Under the pieces are notes generated by a model that worked only from the letters and a program-made list of their open reading frames with translations, was not told where the DNA came from and searched no databases. From Coleophoma eucalyptorum (Eukaryota > Ascomycota > Leotiomycetes > Helotiales > Dermateaceae): a DNA stretch of 64,000 nucleotides. Positions 1 through 12,457 of the stretch are shown one piece after another (within the stretch, counting starts at the first letter, position 1; each line of letters begins with the position of its first letter). The stretch lies in contig JALRME010000016.1 of NCBI GenBank assembly GCA_026120035.1, positions 868,001 to 932,000 on the forward strand, in the 5' to 3' direction. Both the position numbers and the translations under genes were made by a program.

Positions 1-756
<756 letters not shown>

Positions 757-1288
757 TTCGTAGTTACGTGTCGATTGTGTTAATGTTGCCTATTCAAGCA
801 CAAGGAAGGGTGTAGCTGCAGCGCACACGAGTGATTGTATTCGGGCTTTCGGCCATGCAAAACACGGGCAATGCGAAAGTCGTAATCAATTCAGGTCTAC
901 CGAGAGGTCTAAAGCAACGCGGAATCGTTTTCGTGTCGTGACTAAATCGTGTGCGCAGGATGGTCGACGGAGGGCAGCGTGTTGGAATGATAATTAAGTT
1001 GTCCTCACTGCTCAAGGATCGCTTTAGCGGCTGGCCCGAGCTCCTAAAGTCAATAGGTACGCTATGTACCGTACAGCAACAACATTTCAAGAATTTCCAT
1101 ACTGCATTTAAATCGTATTCAAGGGAGTAGAGTAAATCGTCTAGAATTGTTACAGTGCTTAATTCAGGATGCTTATTGGGATGTCGAGGCTGTACAGAAA
1201 ATCATCCCTTCTTGTTACGCAACTACCACTCATCCTTGAGCCTCAATCCATCCTTTCTACCCGTCCCCTATTCGTACAATACTTGAAT
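757..1288. other. Intergenic, upstream of VPS74 and downstream of ACP1
   Basis: About 530 bases holding the VPS74 promoter and the ACP1 3' UTR. I saw no open frame with a recognisable domain and no repeat. Confidence 0.5.
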
Positions 1289-1976
1289 CTAGTGAGCTGG
1301 ATCATATGTAAGCCGGTGCCCAGTTTCTGTAGAGTGTTGGTGGAGTTGGCTTACCATCAGGTTGGGCGAGGATGTACTCAACCGCCTTGTCCACTAGAGG
1401 AAATGATTAGTATACAGAGTTCCTTGAGTTGCAATACAAGGACTGCACAAACCACTGTGAATAGCATCTGCCTCCTTGTCTGGGATCTCAATGCTGAACT
1501 CCTACAAGCTGTTAATTTCAGTTTTGGTGACATATGCGATTTGATCTCACCTCCTCGATTGCCATAACAACCTCGACGGTATCCAAACTGTCCAAACCCA
1601 GATCGTTCGAGAAATGTGATGTAGGTGAGAGCTTTTGAGCATTAGTATTGCATATGCACAAGAACGCAACTTATGTTCGTACCTTTGATGGATCGGAAAC
1701 CTAGGAACAATGTCAGCGCAAAGCACGCATCTACATCAGTACGACAATACGGACCTTGTCAAAGTTCTTCAATAAGTCGACTATTCGGCCCTCAACCTCT
1801 GACTTCTGCAGACCGGCACTCGCGGAGTAGCATCTTACTGCTTGGAAAACAGATGGGGCGAACTGCGACTTGGTGACGAAAGAGCTTGGGGTAGCTTGAC
1901 GGGCAATTGGGCCTGATCTTCGTGCAATTTGAGCAGTAGCACTGCGTGCAGATCTAAGGAGAGCGGTGCGGAACAT
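1289..1976 (-). CDS. ACP1: Mitochondrial acyl carrier protein (complex I-associated ACP), 137 aa
   Basis: Carries acyl chains on a phosphopantetheine arm in mitochondrial type II fatty acid and lipoate synthesis. It is also an accessory subunit of respiratory complex I and supports LYR-protein-dependent Fe-S assembly (family knowledge). I read six exons: 1976-1755, 1700-1683, 1631-1551, 1501-1456, 1393-1355 and 1296-1289, which sum to 138 codons. Residues 1 to about 50 are an Arg/Ser-rich presequence ([20 protein letters not shown]). The carrier domain follows, with [18 protein letters not shown] (Ser of DSL is the attachment site) and a C-terminus of AQPDAH. Exons 2 and 6 are only 18 and 8 bases. 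The exon 4/5 join (giving IHMDKAV) is the least certain, since relatives have one more residue there. It lies head-to-head with the 23 kDa complex I gene. Confidence 0.9.
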
Positions 1977-2388
1977 GTTTGACGATTGTGTGGGATTGGG
2001 GGGAATGATTGTTATAGGGAGAGCTGCGTTCAGAGCGATGAGGTGAAGCTGTTCGGCTTTCTTAAATTTTAGCGTGCCTCGACTCTGAAATGCAGCGTTC
2101 ACGTGACTTGATGTTATGTTGATGATGGTAATGATTTGAGAGGGGGGCAATTATTCTACTTGGAAGACAAATAAAGTACTTATAGTCTGATTTAAATCGT
2201 TCAAACTACTAGTATTTCATTCCGCAATAAGCCGCCTTCAGTTCCAGACCCGTTTTGGAGGGTTAATTCACTTGAGCCATCTCGACCAATCGTAGCTTCC
2301 ATGTAAGTAATACCGTACAGCTTCGGCCAGACGAACTTCAAGAATTGTTACACTCTCCTCCAACAACACCGCCACGAGCAACTACACC
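1977..2388. promoter_or_regulatory. Divergent promoter shared by ACP1 and the complex I 23 kDa gene
   Basis: The two start codons point away from each other with 412 bases between them, so both promoters must lie here. A CCAAT box on the plus strand at 2286-2290 is about 100 bases upstream of the 23 kDa start and is a possible HAP-complex site. That role is inference from known HAP control of respiratory genes in yeast, not something the sequence proves. Confidence 0.55.
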
Positions 2389-3286
<898 letters not shown>

Positions 3287-4448
3287 GAAGGAGAGTGAGC
3301 GCGAGCGCAAGGGCTTGTACATACACACAACTGAACTTTTTTTTTCCCGCATATGAGAATTCTACACAGACCCAGACTTCATCCTGCCTGTTCCTTGTGT
3401 GCTTTTCGGAGCAGGTTCTATCTTTAAATCTTCTGGGCAGGAGTCCCCAAGTGGATAATCCTATCAGGAACACAATCATTGCTAACCCCACTATTCTGAA
3501 ATCCCATATATAGGACTCTCGTTGACAATTGAATCTCACCCCAGTCTCCCAAACACTATGGATTTGAAGAGAAACGTTATTTCAACCATCTACAATTCGG
3601 GAGTTTGGGTTTCGATGATAGGCGAAGTCATTTGACGCTGTATCTGCAGCTGCTATTGTGTAGTAGATGTTCCACCAGAAGAACATTCCCAGATTATATG
3701 AGGAACCCCAGGAGTCATCCAAAATTAAGCCTGACATGAATCCTACATTTGGAAACAGGCTGCGTATGTATACATCGGAGAACTAGTTACCATAAATGGG
3801 TTGCATAAAGACTTCTGTAAACGTCGAAGGGATTTGATAACGTGATGCCATAACTATCAACAATGCTCATCTGTTGGAGAAAGGGTGTTGTAAGGGAAAC
3901 AATTGAAATTGGAACCCTCGAGATAAGCACTTTCACTAGTCAATACTCCTATAATGCAATGCAGTGTCCTGAGAATATTCCATGTAGCACAAGTATTTTT
4001 GCATAGATCTCAGTCTTTGATAATCGAAAATTTGTCGGAAATTCTCCAGGCTTTGACGACTACGGCCAGAAGTCTGCTGCATTGGGATTCCTTCCTATTT
4101 CATATTCTATACGTACATAGATTACACGGCTTAAATGCGCAGGCTCCCCTCATCAATATTACATGCAATGAACAGCCAGAGATCTTCAGCAGGTGGGTGG
4201 CTCAAAGAGACCTTGCCCAGTCAGCGATAACCATTACGGTCAGTCTATGAATTCCAGGCAATTTCGCACGAGGATATAAGCCATATTCTCTTTAAAGGTT
4301 CAGAGAAGTAGCAGTGCAAGCCCAATGTGGGGGTTAAACTTGGCTTGTCACTATTATCATCTGCAGTGCTAGCTTGGTATCACATGGTTTGAGTTTCATT
4401 ATACCGTTCCTCGTATCTCAATATCTGAATGTCGTTCTCATAACTTCC
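3287..4448. other. Convergent intergenic region with no gene seen
   Basis: About 1.16 kb between two converging 3' ends. Short open frames exist on both strands, but none shows a domain, signal peptide or splice-consistent extension. It probably holds two 3' UTRs and spacer. Confidence 0.5.
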
Positions 4449-5780
4449 TCATGAAGCTTTCCATACTTTCCCACCGCCCTTCTGCCAAAGCCAAACTGCT
4501 TCAACAGCATATACTTTACTTCCTTGATGCCCACCTGCAGCACTGGCTGCCTCCTCAAGTGTCTGAACAACTTTACCTTCTTCTACACACCTCCATAATC
4601 CCTTCGTGATCTCGCTATCTTCATCACCCCACTCCCCTCTCCCAAGGCGATACAGCAATCTCCCTAGCGTCTGGAAAGCTACACAGCGCTGTGCTGGAAA
4701 AGCAGACCTTGCTAGCCTCGCAAGTTCGGGAACAGTATATCCAGCGGCCTCTGGGGCTTCTCCGTGATGGTGTAATCCTTTATTGCTAGGCATTGCTCTT
4801 GATATTCGAGGTGGCAGCAGTCCGCCACGGAAATCGAAACGCAACGCTGAGGCTGGCAAAGCCTCATGTGCAGGGTAATATGGCGACTCTTGATCTGCAA
4901 CCGATCCATGCGTTGGGATGGGTGCCATCCATGCTAGCTTAGTTGGATCTGCAGGAAGGGAAGGGAAGTATTTTGTATGTAGATTTTCGAGGAATGAAGG
5001 GTCGGAAGGGTCGAGCTCGGGAGCAGCGGGAGCGTTAGGAAAATGGATCTCTGGATGCTCATGGGAGTCTGGGTCCTTCGAAGCGGGTTGAAGAGCAATG
5101 GGTTCTACAGGTTCGGCTTCGTCTGCCCAGTTGACAGACTTTATTGCCTTAACCGGTTTACCGGCAGGCTTTGGTGCTGGCACTGCTTCCTGTTCCATAG
5201 ACACATCCTCCACATGCGGAACTTCTGGAAGATTTTTCTTAATGGGTTCCACAGACACTTTGTCCGCAGTAGCAGTTACTTCAGGTGGATCAATACCAGT
5301 ATCACCTCGGCCATCATCCAGATTTGCTCTCCTCAAGAACCTTTCTATCAAGGATGGATCCAAGCCTTCTAACAGTTCCCGTCTCTCTTCCTCGATCTCC
5401 TCCACCGACATAGATGCCAGTTTCTGCTTGTTCTCCGCATCGATCTTTTGGCGTTCTATCTCATCGAGTGTAAGGGTATTCGGGGTTGCCCTTGATGAAA
5501 GTGCAGGGGGCTGTACAGGAGATTGCTGAGAATCTGCAGCCTTTGAAGCGCCAGCTCTTTGTTTCTTGAATGCAGATACTCTAGTCCTCTTCTTGTGCTC
5601 AGGAAAGCCCGTTGCTGAGGCTTTGAGCTTTGGCGCAGTTGGTGGCGTGGAAGAGCTCTCTCGCTCCTTGATGTTGCCAATAAAAGCGCTGGTCGGCACC
5701 GGTGCGAGGCGGGAGGGTGATTCGGATTCGGCCTCGTCGTCGGACAGGTCAAGAGTGAATCTTTGACCTCGCAGATCCAT
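4449..5780 (-). CDS. RBA50: RNA polymerase II-associated protein 1 homologue (Rba50/RPAP1), 443 aa
   Basis: Assembly or import factor for RNA polymerase II, by similarity to yeast Rba50 and human RPAP1. It is a single exon. The N-terminus (MDLRGQRFTLDLSDDE) is typical. An RPAP1-N segment at about residues 105-155 contains IERQKIDAENKQKLASM, EEIEEERRELLEGLDPSLI and ERFLRR. The RPAP1-C segment near residue 310 reads LRFDFRGGLLPPR and is followed by a helical region (AQRCVAFQTLGRLLYRLGRG). I chose the Met at 5780 because MDLRG is the conserved start; another in-frame Met lies four codons upstream. Fungal members are much shorter than animal RPAP1, so this length is expected. It is divergent from the HPC2 homologue. 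Confidence 0.88.
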   Translation of the reverse strand: MDLRGQRFTLDLSDDEAESESPSRLAPVPTSAFIGNIKERESSSTPPTAPKLKASATGFPEHKKRTRVSAFKKQRAGASKAADSQQSPVQPPALSSRATPNTLTLDEIERQKIDAENKQKLASMSVEEIEEERRELLEGLDPSLIERFLRRANLDDGRGDTGIDPPEVTATADKVSVEPIKKNLPEVPHVEDVSMEQEAVPAPKPAGKPVKAIKSVNWADEAEPVEPIALQPASKDPDSHEHPEIHFPNAPAAPELDPSDPSFLENLHTKYFPSLPADPTKLAWMAPIPTHGSVADQESPYYPAHEALPASALRFDFRGGLLPPRISRAMPSNKGLHHHGEAPEAAGYTVPELARLARSAFPAQRCVAFQTLGRLLYRLGRGEWGDEDSEITKGLWRCVEEGKVVQTLEEAASAAGGHQGSKVYAVEAVWLWQKGGGKVWKAS

Positions 5781-7546
5781 GGTGGGCAACAAGAGGAATG
5801 TAGCAACGACTTGGAGAGGGCTCTGAAATTTTGTAGTCGGGTAGCCTTGGGCGGATCGCGCCTGCGTCTGCGAGAAATTTAAGGTTTAGCAAAGTTGCCT
5901 TATCGAGCTTATCGCATGACCTAGCTCGATCGCTTAATTTGGAGGCTCTGAGCACGACAACTCGTCGGACACGACGAGCAGTTGCTGGCGGGAGCATGTA
6001 GCGTGCATGGCGAGGATGCTGGTCACAGGAATCCAAACCCATGCTGATTGTTGGTCACAGTTACATGGTCGGGTTCACAGCTCGTGCAGGGCGGGGGTTG
6101 GGCGATGATCAGCCAATATCAAAAAGTGAGATGTTCTTGCCCAGGGGTCTGTTCAGAAGCTGGACGGAAGAGTAACGGGAACTCGTGCCCCTATTGGCGC
6201 CAGTTTTAAGGTGCCCTTGCCTTTTGCCTTGGCTCGCTCAGCATATTGCCGGCATAGATGCCCTGATCGGATGCATCGAATCCCACCCAATCCCCCCATA
6301 CAGATACGGCGATGGGCATTAAGAGGTGAGGCGTCTAGCACCAAACAGGCCGATCAAGATCCTGAACTTCCTGGTCTTTGCTTCTGCTTGCCTTCCATGC
6401 AGGCCAGACCCTCAGTTACAGTTCCGCAGTTTCCCTCCACCTCCCGGGTCGGAGAGTGAGTGGACATCCCTGTCTCATACAGCACAGTAAGACAGCGGTG
6501 ATGAGCGATGAGTGATGAGTGATGAGTGTGATGTGAGAGAGTGAGTTGGACGGGCTTGGGCTTAGGCGTTGGCTTTGGCTTTGAGCCAGTCAGCCATGGG
6601 TTTGGCATGTTCTCGTCTCTGCTCTCGTCACTCGCTTTCTCCAAAACTCCATCCAAGTCGGAAATACGAAGCAAATCCAAACACCGCAAACCAACGAAAC
6701 TCGTGTCGTCCAAGCCGAACGCAACCAATCTATCTAATCCATCTACCTACCCATCCTCCTCCATCCCATCCCATCCCATCTCATCCCATCCCTCTCCTCT
6801 CGTTCCCTTCTCTCTCTTCTCTTTCTTCCTCTCTCTCTCTCTCTCTGCTCGCCTTCCCTTCGCTTTACCAATCTGACTTTTCGGCGGCGGACACGCTTGA
6901 CCTTTTGGTACCTTCTCAGTTTCCACCTAAATTGACAGATGCTAGCTTGCCTTGCCTTGCCTTCCCTTCCACTTGCTTGCTTGCTTGCTGCCCTTTCCCT
7001 TTCCCTTCCCTCCCCTTCCCTTCCTTTTCCTTTCCTTAGGTTCCTATTATTATTAGCCATTCTTTTCTCCGCATATCTCGTTCTCGTTAATTGCCTTGAC
7101 CTTGACCTTCTTATTTTCTGCCCATCTTCCACGCCCACACCTGCCACTTCTCTTTCCTTTCTCCTTCCCCCCGACACCACGCTCGAATACTGCCTTTGGC
7201 TCCTTTCATCAATTCTGTAATGCTAGCCATCGACTATTTCCTATAGAAATCCCCATTCAATTCGGATGGTCCGAAGCATTCCATTGTAACCGTCCACGAC
7301 TCGGCAAACCCTTCTTCTCCACCGACAAATCCCGATTTAAATCTTCGCAACGTCGTGTCGCTCCTTGAAGCTATTCACAACACCGCTTGATGTCACGTTC
7401 CCCCTCGAACTTAAGACCATAACCCAGGCCCGGATCCGCATTACTTCGTCTTCGAAACACTCTTTGCGTGTCCTTGTGGCTCCGTCTCCAAACCCTTCAT
7501 CTCCCAGAGACACAAATCATATGTCGGTGGATTAATCTTCTCCAAC
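5781..7546. promoter_or_regulatory. Divergent promoter and long pyrimidine-rich leader upstream of the HPC2 homologue
   Basis: The 1.77 kb between two divergent starts has no convincing gene. Bases about 6750-7170 are strongly C/T-rich on the plus strand, with CCCAT repeats near 6762-6792 and CTTGC and CCCTTT runs near 6950-7030. This suggests a long pyrimidine-rich 5' leader or promoter for the plus-strand gene. GATGAGT-like repeats sit near 6495-6530. Open frames here are low-complexity by-products of these tracts. Confidence 0.5.
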
Positions 7547-9587
7547 ATGGCGCCATCTGACCGATCTACACGTCACGAGGAGCTTGGTGTTGAAGGTGAC
7601 GGTACACCTTACTCCCGGCAATATAGTTCTTCACCAGGTCTCTCCTCACCACCACGCTCCAGTCCTGAAGCTCCAGATGCCATTTCCAGACAACTTGCAA
7701 AGGAGTCAGCATCGCGTCAAGAATCATCCATCACCGTGGCTACTTCTGCGGACGCATTACCGAGCACGCCTACTGCTCCTCCTGTTAAAGAGCGTAAGAA
7801 GCCTGGTCGCAAACCCAAAATTCACTACAATCCGGATGGAACTGTCCAAGATCCCCAACCCAGAAGAAGAGCTCCCCGAAAGCCCAAGGATCCAAACGCA
7901 CCTCCTCAACCTCGAAAGAGAAAAGCCACCACTTCGGATGCGATGAATGCTTCCGAGAATCGGTCGGTATCGGGAAAGCAGCCAAGATTGAGCGACCCTG
8001 AAATCCCAACACCCGAAACAAAATTCGCCGTGCCACCGACTAGCGCCGCAACCCAAAACGGTAATAAAGAAGGTATTCCCATAACTTCTTTTTTCAGTCC
8101 CGCTCCCCCAACTCCAGCTCCAGCTCCAGCTCCAACCCCTACTCCGACTCAATCACAACAACCTCAACAGCCTCAGCAACCTCAGCAACCTCAACCACCT
8201 GTCATTCGTAGCAGCGGCCAGAACTATGATCCCATCCGTTCCAATTATGATCCGGTTCGAGAAACTGTTGTCACAAATAATTCATACAACACTGCTCAGG
8301 CTTCACCACAAGCACCGCCGTATGCCCCCAACCGGGCCAGTGAGTCTCCTTCTATCTCCAGCTTGGTTGATCCTCCACACCAAGCAATGACTTCGCCATC
8401 AATCGCAACTCAATCCTTCTTCAATCAGCAACAGCAAGCACGGCTTCAATCAGATGGCCGCACCTCTATTCCAGCCTCGCCGACCACTAATCGTCTTGCT
8501 CCATCACCGCAAATCATTCCTTCACCTGCCCCTTCACCTGCTGCGCCAGTCGCTGCCACCGCACCCGCTGCACCGGCCAAGAAGGACGTTCCACCTCCAA
8601 CTGGACCTGTGGCTGGCAGCAAAAAATCAACTGCCGCCTCTTCTACTGCTGCTTCACCAAAACCACATAAAACCAAGGATAAGGAACGCTATCCTACACC
8701 ACCACCCCTTCCAGGATCAGGTTTGATGCAACTTGGTGGTACAGACGGTACCGAGTTTCGCGCACCAACAGTCTGTTTTGAGGTTAAGATTGCTCCAGGA
8801 GAAGGTAACAAGTATGTCAATTTTACTCGCATCGCCGAGGAACGTTACGGTTGGGATGCTTTGCACCCTCGTTTAGCTGCCCAACGCGAACGTCTGGCTC
8901 GAGTTGCTGCTGCTGGAGCAGCTTTAGAACGCAGTGGAAATAAAGAAAGTGGCGATGAGGCGTCAGATGACTCCGATTCGGAGAATGATATTGAGATGGG
9001 AGGTATGAGCGACAGCCGTATTGGCACTGATACTGGGGAGAAGAAGGTCGTCAGGAAGAGAATTCTCAAGGAAGATATGTACGACAAGGACGATGGATTT
9101 GTTGATGATTCCGAACTTCAATGGGAGGAGCAAGCAGTTGCGGCAAATGATGGTTTCTTTGTATACTCTGGTCCTCTTGTTCCAGAGACTGCCAAACCTG
9201 AGGTTGAGAGGTAAGTTTTTCCTGCTATTCTTGATTTTCAATTCCTGACTTTGCTACAGTGCTCCGAAGCGAGGCCGTGGACGGTCCCGTGGTGGTACCA
9301 CTCGTGGTGGAGGACCTGGCTCTAGAGGAGGTAGAGTCTCTGGTGCTGCGGCGGCAGCAGCTGCTGCTGCTAATGGCACGCCTTCTGCAAGACCTGCTTC
9401 TGGGCCCGGTTCAAGAGGAGGTGCTGTTACACGAAAACCTCGCATCACAAAGGCAGATCGTGCACGTATGGAACAGGAAAAGCTTGAAAGAGAAAAGATG
9501 GGAACGTTGGCTACGATGCCTAACGGCTATCAAGGCATGCCACTTGGTTCTAATTTGGGAACGACTCCAATGGTTTTCAACCAGTAG
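7547..9587 (+). CDS. HPC2: HPC2/ubinuclein-type subunit of the HIR histone chaperone complex, 663 aa
   Basis: Nuclear subunit of the HIR (HIRA) complex, which deposits H3-H4 outside replication and represses histone genes (family knowledge). Two exons: 7547-9210 and 9260-9587. The N-terminal ~420 residues are Pro/Ser/Gln-rich and disordered, with an AT-hook-like element (KKPGRKPKIHYNPDG) at about residues 83-97 and a basic stretch after it. The diagnostic HUN/HRD domain lies near residues 500-553: DMYDKDDGFVDDSELQWEEQ and DGFFVYSGPLVPE. The second exon is an RGG-like Gly/Arg region and an Ala run, ending MVFNQ. The HUN domain makes the family call secure. The long disordered N-terminus is normal for fungi. 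Confidence 0.92.
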
Positions 9588-10146
9588 ATGATTGGACGTA
9601 GACTTGCACTTGGATTCTGGAATTTCACTTAGGTCTGTTATTTATTTGGTACCATGGAGCGGCGTTATATGGTGGAAAGAAAGTGTATTGAGAGGGGGTT
9701 GAGGTGTTCATATACCCCGTTTGGAACATGTAAAACAGCTTACTTGCTCTGGGTCCACATTTTAAAAAACAGAGATATTTTGTACAGATAATTCGGGGAG
9801 GAAGTCATGACTTCAGAACTGAAGACTGCTCGGGGGGTTGAGAATTGCTTCTGGTTTGACCACTTAGCCAAGCTTGATAGTTGGGGCTTACTAGATCGAA
9901 AACTCAATAATCTATACTCAAACACAACAAACCATCTTTGCTCAGTCCTACTAAAGATATTATTTTCGGCATATAGCTTGCTCGATGCTGTGCTGTGCAA
10001 ATAACCTGGTTTGAAACCTCAAACTAGTTGGGTTTGAATGCCTCAGGCAGTAACCTAATCGCGTCACCAAAACCAGCTCCCCGGATTAGCTACCAGCATT
10101 TTTCTTTCCCACCCCAGCTTTCTCCACAACCACAATAAGTTCAACA
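9588..10146. other. Intergenic between HPC2 and CTP1 homologues
   Basis: About 560 bases between tandem plus-strand genes. It should hold the HPC2 3' UTR and the CTP1 promoter. No other feature seen. Confidence 0.5.
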
Positions 10147-11337
10147 ATGGCTACCGCTCAGCCAGAGAAGAAGAAGGAGAGGCCAAGTGCTCTGAGGTCG
10201 ATCCTTGCGGGTAGCACAGCTGGCGCTGTTGAGATTGGTATGTTCACACGACCTAAGGTAGCCAATTTCTTGGAGGGGCAGTTGCTAATTTTTTGGATTC
10301 TAGCTATTACCTATCCTGCAGAATGTACGTGTGTTTGGGATGTAAATTCTTGAAGGGGTTTTAAGCTGGTGCCTTGAGAGGGCTTGGTTGTGCTTGGGTG
10401 AAACTATAAATGCGCTTTTGCTAATTCATAACTTGCGCCTGTAGTTGCAAAGACAAGAACACAATTGAACCGCAGATTAGCAGATTCTGCAAAGCTACCC
10501 TGGCCACCGTTTGGTAGCGCATGGTATGCAGGATGTACGACGTTGATCATTGGCAACTCTTTGAAGGCTGGTATTCGTAGGTCAATTCTGTCGCAAGCTT
10601 GGAGAGTGGTTCATCAGAGCTAATCATGCGGCAGGATTTGTTGCCTTCGATCAATACAAGTCTCTACTACAAGATGCAGAGGGTAACATCTCTGGTCCAA
10701 GGACCGTTATTGCTGGATTTGGTGCTGGTGTCACGGAGTCCTTGCTCGCCGTCACGCCGTTTGAGAGTATTAAGACCACCTTGTATGTGTGCCATGCGGC
10801 GAATGTGGCAGAAGCCTTTGCTGACATAGATGTAGAATTGATGATCGCAAGAGCGCTACCCCACGAATGCGCGGCTTCCTTCATGCGGTTCCAATCATTG
10901 CTCGAGAGCGTGGTATTCGGGGTTTCTTCCAAGGTTTCGTGCCAACCACAGCGCGACAAGCTGCCAACAGTGCCACAAGATTCGGATCATATACATTTCT
11001 CAGACAACTGGCACAATCCTACACTGCGCCGGGTGAGAAGCTTGGTGCTCTGTCTACCTTTGGTATTGGTGGTATTGCTGGTCTAATCACCGTCTATGTG
11101 ACTCAACCACTCGACACAGTGAAGACCAGAATGCAGAGTATCGAGGCCCGAAGTCTTTACAAGAACTCATTCGCTTGTGCAGCATCAATTGCCAAGAACG
11201 AAGGGTTTCTCACGTTCTGGAGCGGAGCACTACCAAGACTTGTTAGGTTGATGTTAAGTGGTGGAATTGTATTCACCATGTATGAGAAGAGTATCGATCT
11301 TATGGATAGGTTAGACCCGGAGAAGAAATACATATAG
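10147..11337 (+). CDS. CTP1: Mitochondrial tricarboxylate (citrate) carrier, 297 aa
   Basis: Inner-membrane carrier exchanging citrate or isocitrate, supplying cytosolic citrate for acetyl-CoA and lipid synthesis (family knowledge). Five exons: 10147-10237, 10304-10324, 10445-10576, 10635-10782 and 10836-11337. Three mitochondrial-carrier repeats are visible with PxE/D-x-x-K/R signatures: ITYPAEFAKTR, which spans the exon 2/3 join; VTPFESIKTTL; and VTQPLDTVKTRMQ. The segment AGSTAGAVEIAITYPAE, the end of repeat 2 (FFQGFVPTTARQAANSATRF) and the tail (DRLDPEKKYI) match the Ctp1 branch rather than other carriers. Exon 2 is only 21 bases and carries the first signature proline, so skipping it would remove that element. 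Length is standard for a carrier. Confidence 0.94.
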
Positions 11338-11511
11338 ATGCGCACTTGGAAAGGAGCCTGGTCATTTGGTAATCGGTGAAGGGCACGAAGCACGGCGTTC
11401 TGGAGTGAGAAAGGTAGCTTGAATTTAAAACCAAGGTTGTACAGTTATGTCCGTACCCCAACGCCTAATCCGTACAAAGTCACAAGTATAGTACAGAAGC
11501 TTGGTCATTCT

Positions 11512-11999
11512 TCATTGAAATCGTATGAAGCCTTTCCACTTGTTCATCATAGTTCCCAACCAGCTTCGATCTGGTGCGACCTCAAGTTCCTTCACCAAAT
11601 CTTTATAATGGGTCGGGTTACTCCTTGGTTGCATAAGATCCCCTGATATCGGATACTAAATTGAAATGCAATCAGCCCTTTGCTCGTAGAATTGTCACGC
11701 AGATTGAACCTACCTTGGCCGTGTATCGATTTTCCAGCAAGGAGTATAGCACATTGACCTGTTCTATCTCTACCTTCTCGAGGGTTGCAGGGACTGCTGT
11801 AGATCCAGGTAGTAATCGACGATCAATTCGTCGGCGCATGGCATCTTGAAACTGGCATTCTGGTCGGAGGGGGTCTGCTGGCCAGCGAGCCAGAGCCCGT
11901 AGGTAGTGCTTGTATGCTACCTGCAATCATGCATTAGATGGCGACTTCAGAGGCGTGAAGCTGGTACAGTGGAGCGAGTAAGCTTACTGATTTCGACAT
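11512..11999 (-). CDS. CBP6: Complex III assembly factor Cbp6 / UQCC2 homologue, 120 aa
   Basis: Small mitochondrial protein that in yeast binds Cbp3 at the mitoribosome and promotes synthesis and assembly of cytochrome b (family knowledge). I assembled it from three exons: 11999-11988 (only 12 bases, MSKS), 11920-11714 and 11655-11512, in total 121 codons with stop. The core reads VAYKHYLRALARWPADPLRP and then FQDAMRRRIDRRL, similar to the YRRFL...WPVD pattern of UQCC2. The KYP motif at the exon 2/3 join and the ending NKWKGFIRFQ support the last exon. Its 3' end converges with the CTP1 homologue about 170 bases away. The family is divergent, so the name rests on pattern similarity and size. 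Confidence 0.78.
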
Positions 12000-12457
12000 G
12001 ATCTTGGGCGGGGGGCAATATAGCTGAGAAGGAGGTTCATCCTATGTCAATGGGTGCACATCTCGGATAGAGGAACAAGGAGTGGAAGATATGCGTTCTC
12101 TTGACGTAGTGCATCAACGAGAACCTCCAAAAAAATCACGACAGGGATGCGGGCCCTTATGCGCTCAGCCACGCCTGGTGCCTTATATGCCAGGCCGCCA
12201 GCTCTAACGCAATACTGTAGCAACCCCTGGTCCTCTGATCACGACGGGACTGGCGGATTGGATCGCATTGAATGTTCTGGTCGGTCGGTCGACCTCCTGA
12301 TACTCGTCCTCACCAACTACGACGACTCTTTTAGTCCACTTTACCTCTTTACCCTCGACCCTCCTTTCTTCTCTTCTCTCTTCACCTCAGGACGCCCTCT
12401 GATCTCACCATCACACACACTCTTTTCTTTGTCCTTTCTCCTGTTATCGTATTCGCC
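12000..12457. promoter_or_regulatory. Divergent promoter of the CBP6 and BSD2 homologues
   Basis: The two start codons diverge with 458 bases between them. A C/T-rich stretch at about 12330-12440 precedes the BSD2 start and probably forms its leader. Confidence 0.5.

Noticed and set aside
3954..4250. 98-codon plus-strand frame between converging genes
   Set aside because: No recognisable motif, signal peptide or neighbouring exon; likely 3' UTR or spacer.
6743..7180. 145-codon Arg/Glu-rich frame on the minus strand
   Set aside because: It is the reverse reading of the pyrimidine-rich HPC2 leader and has no feature of a protein.
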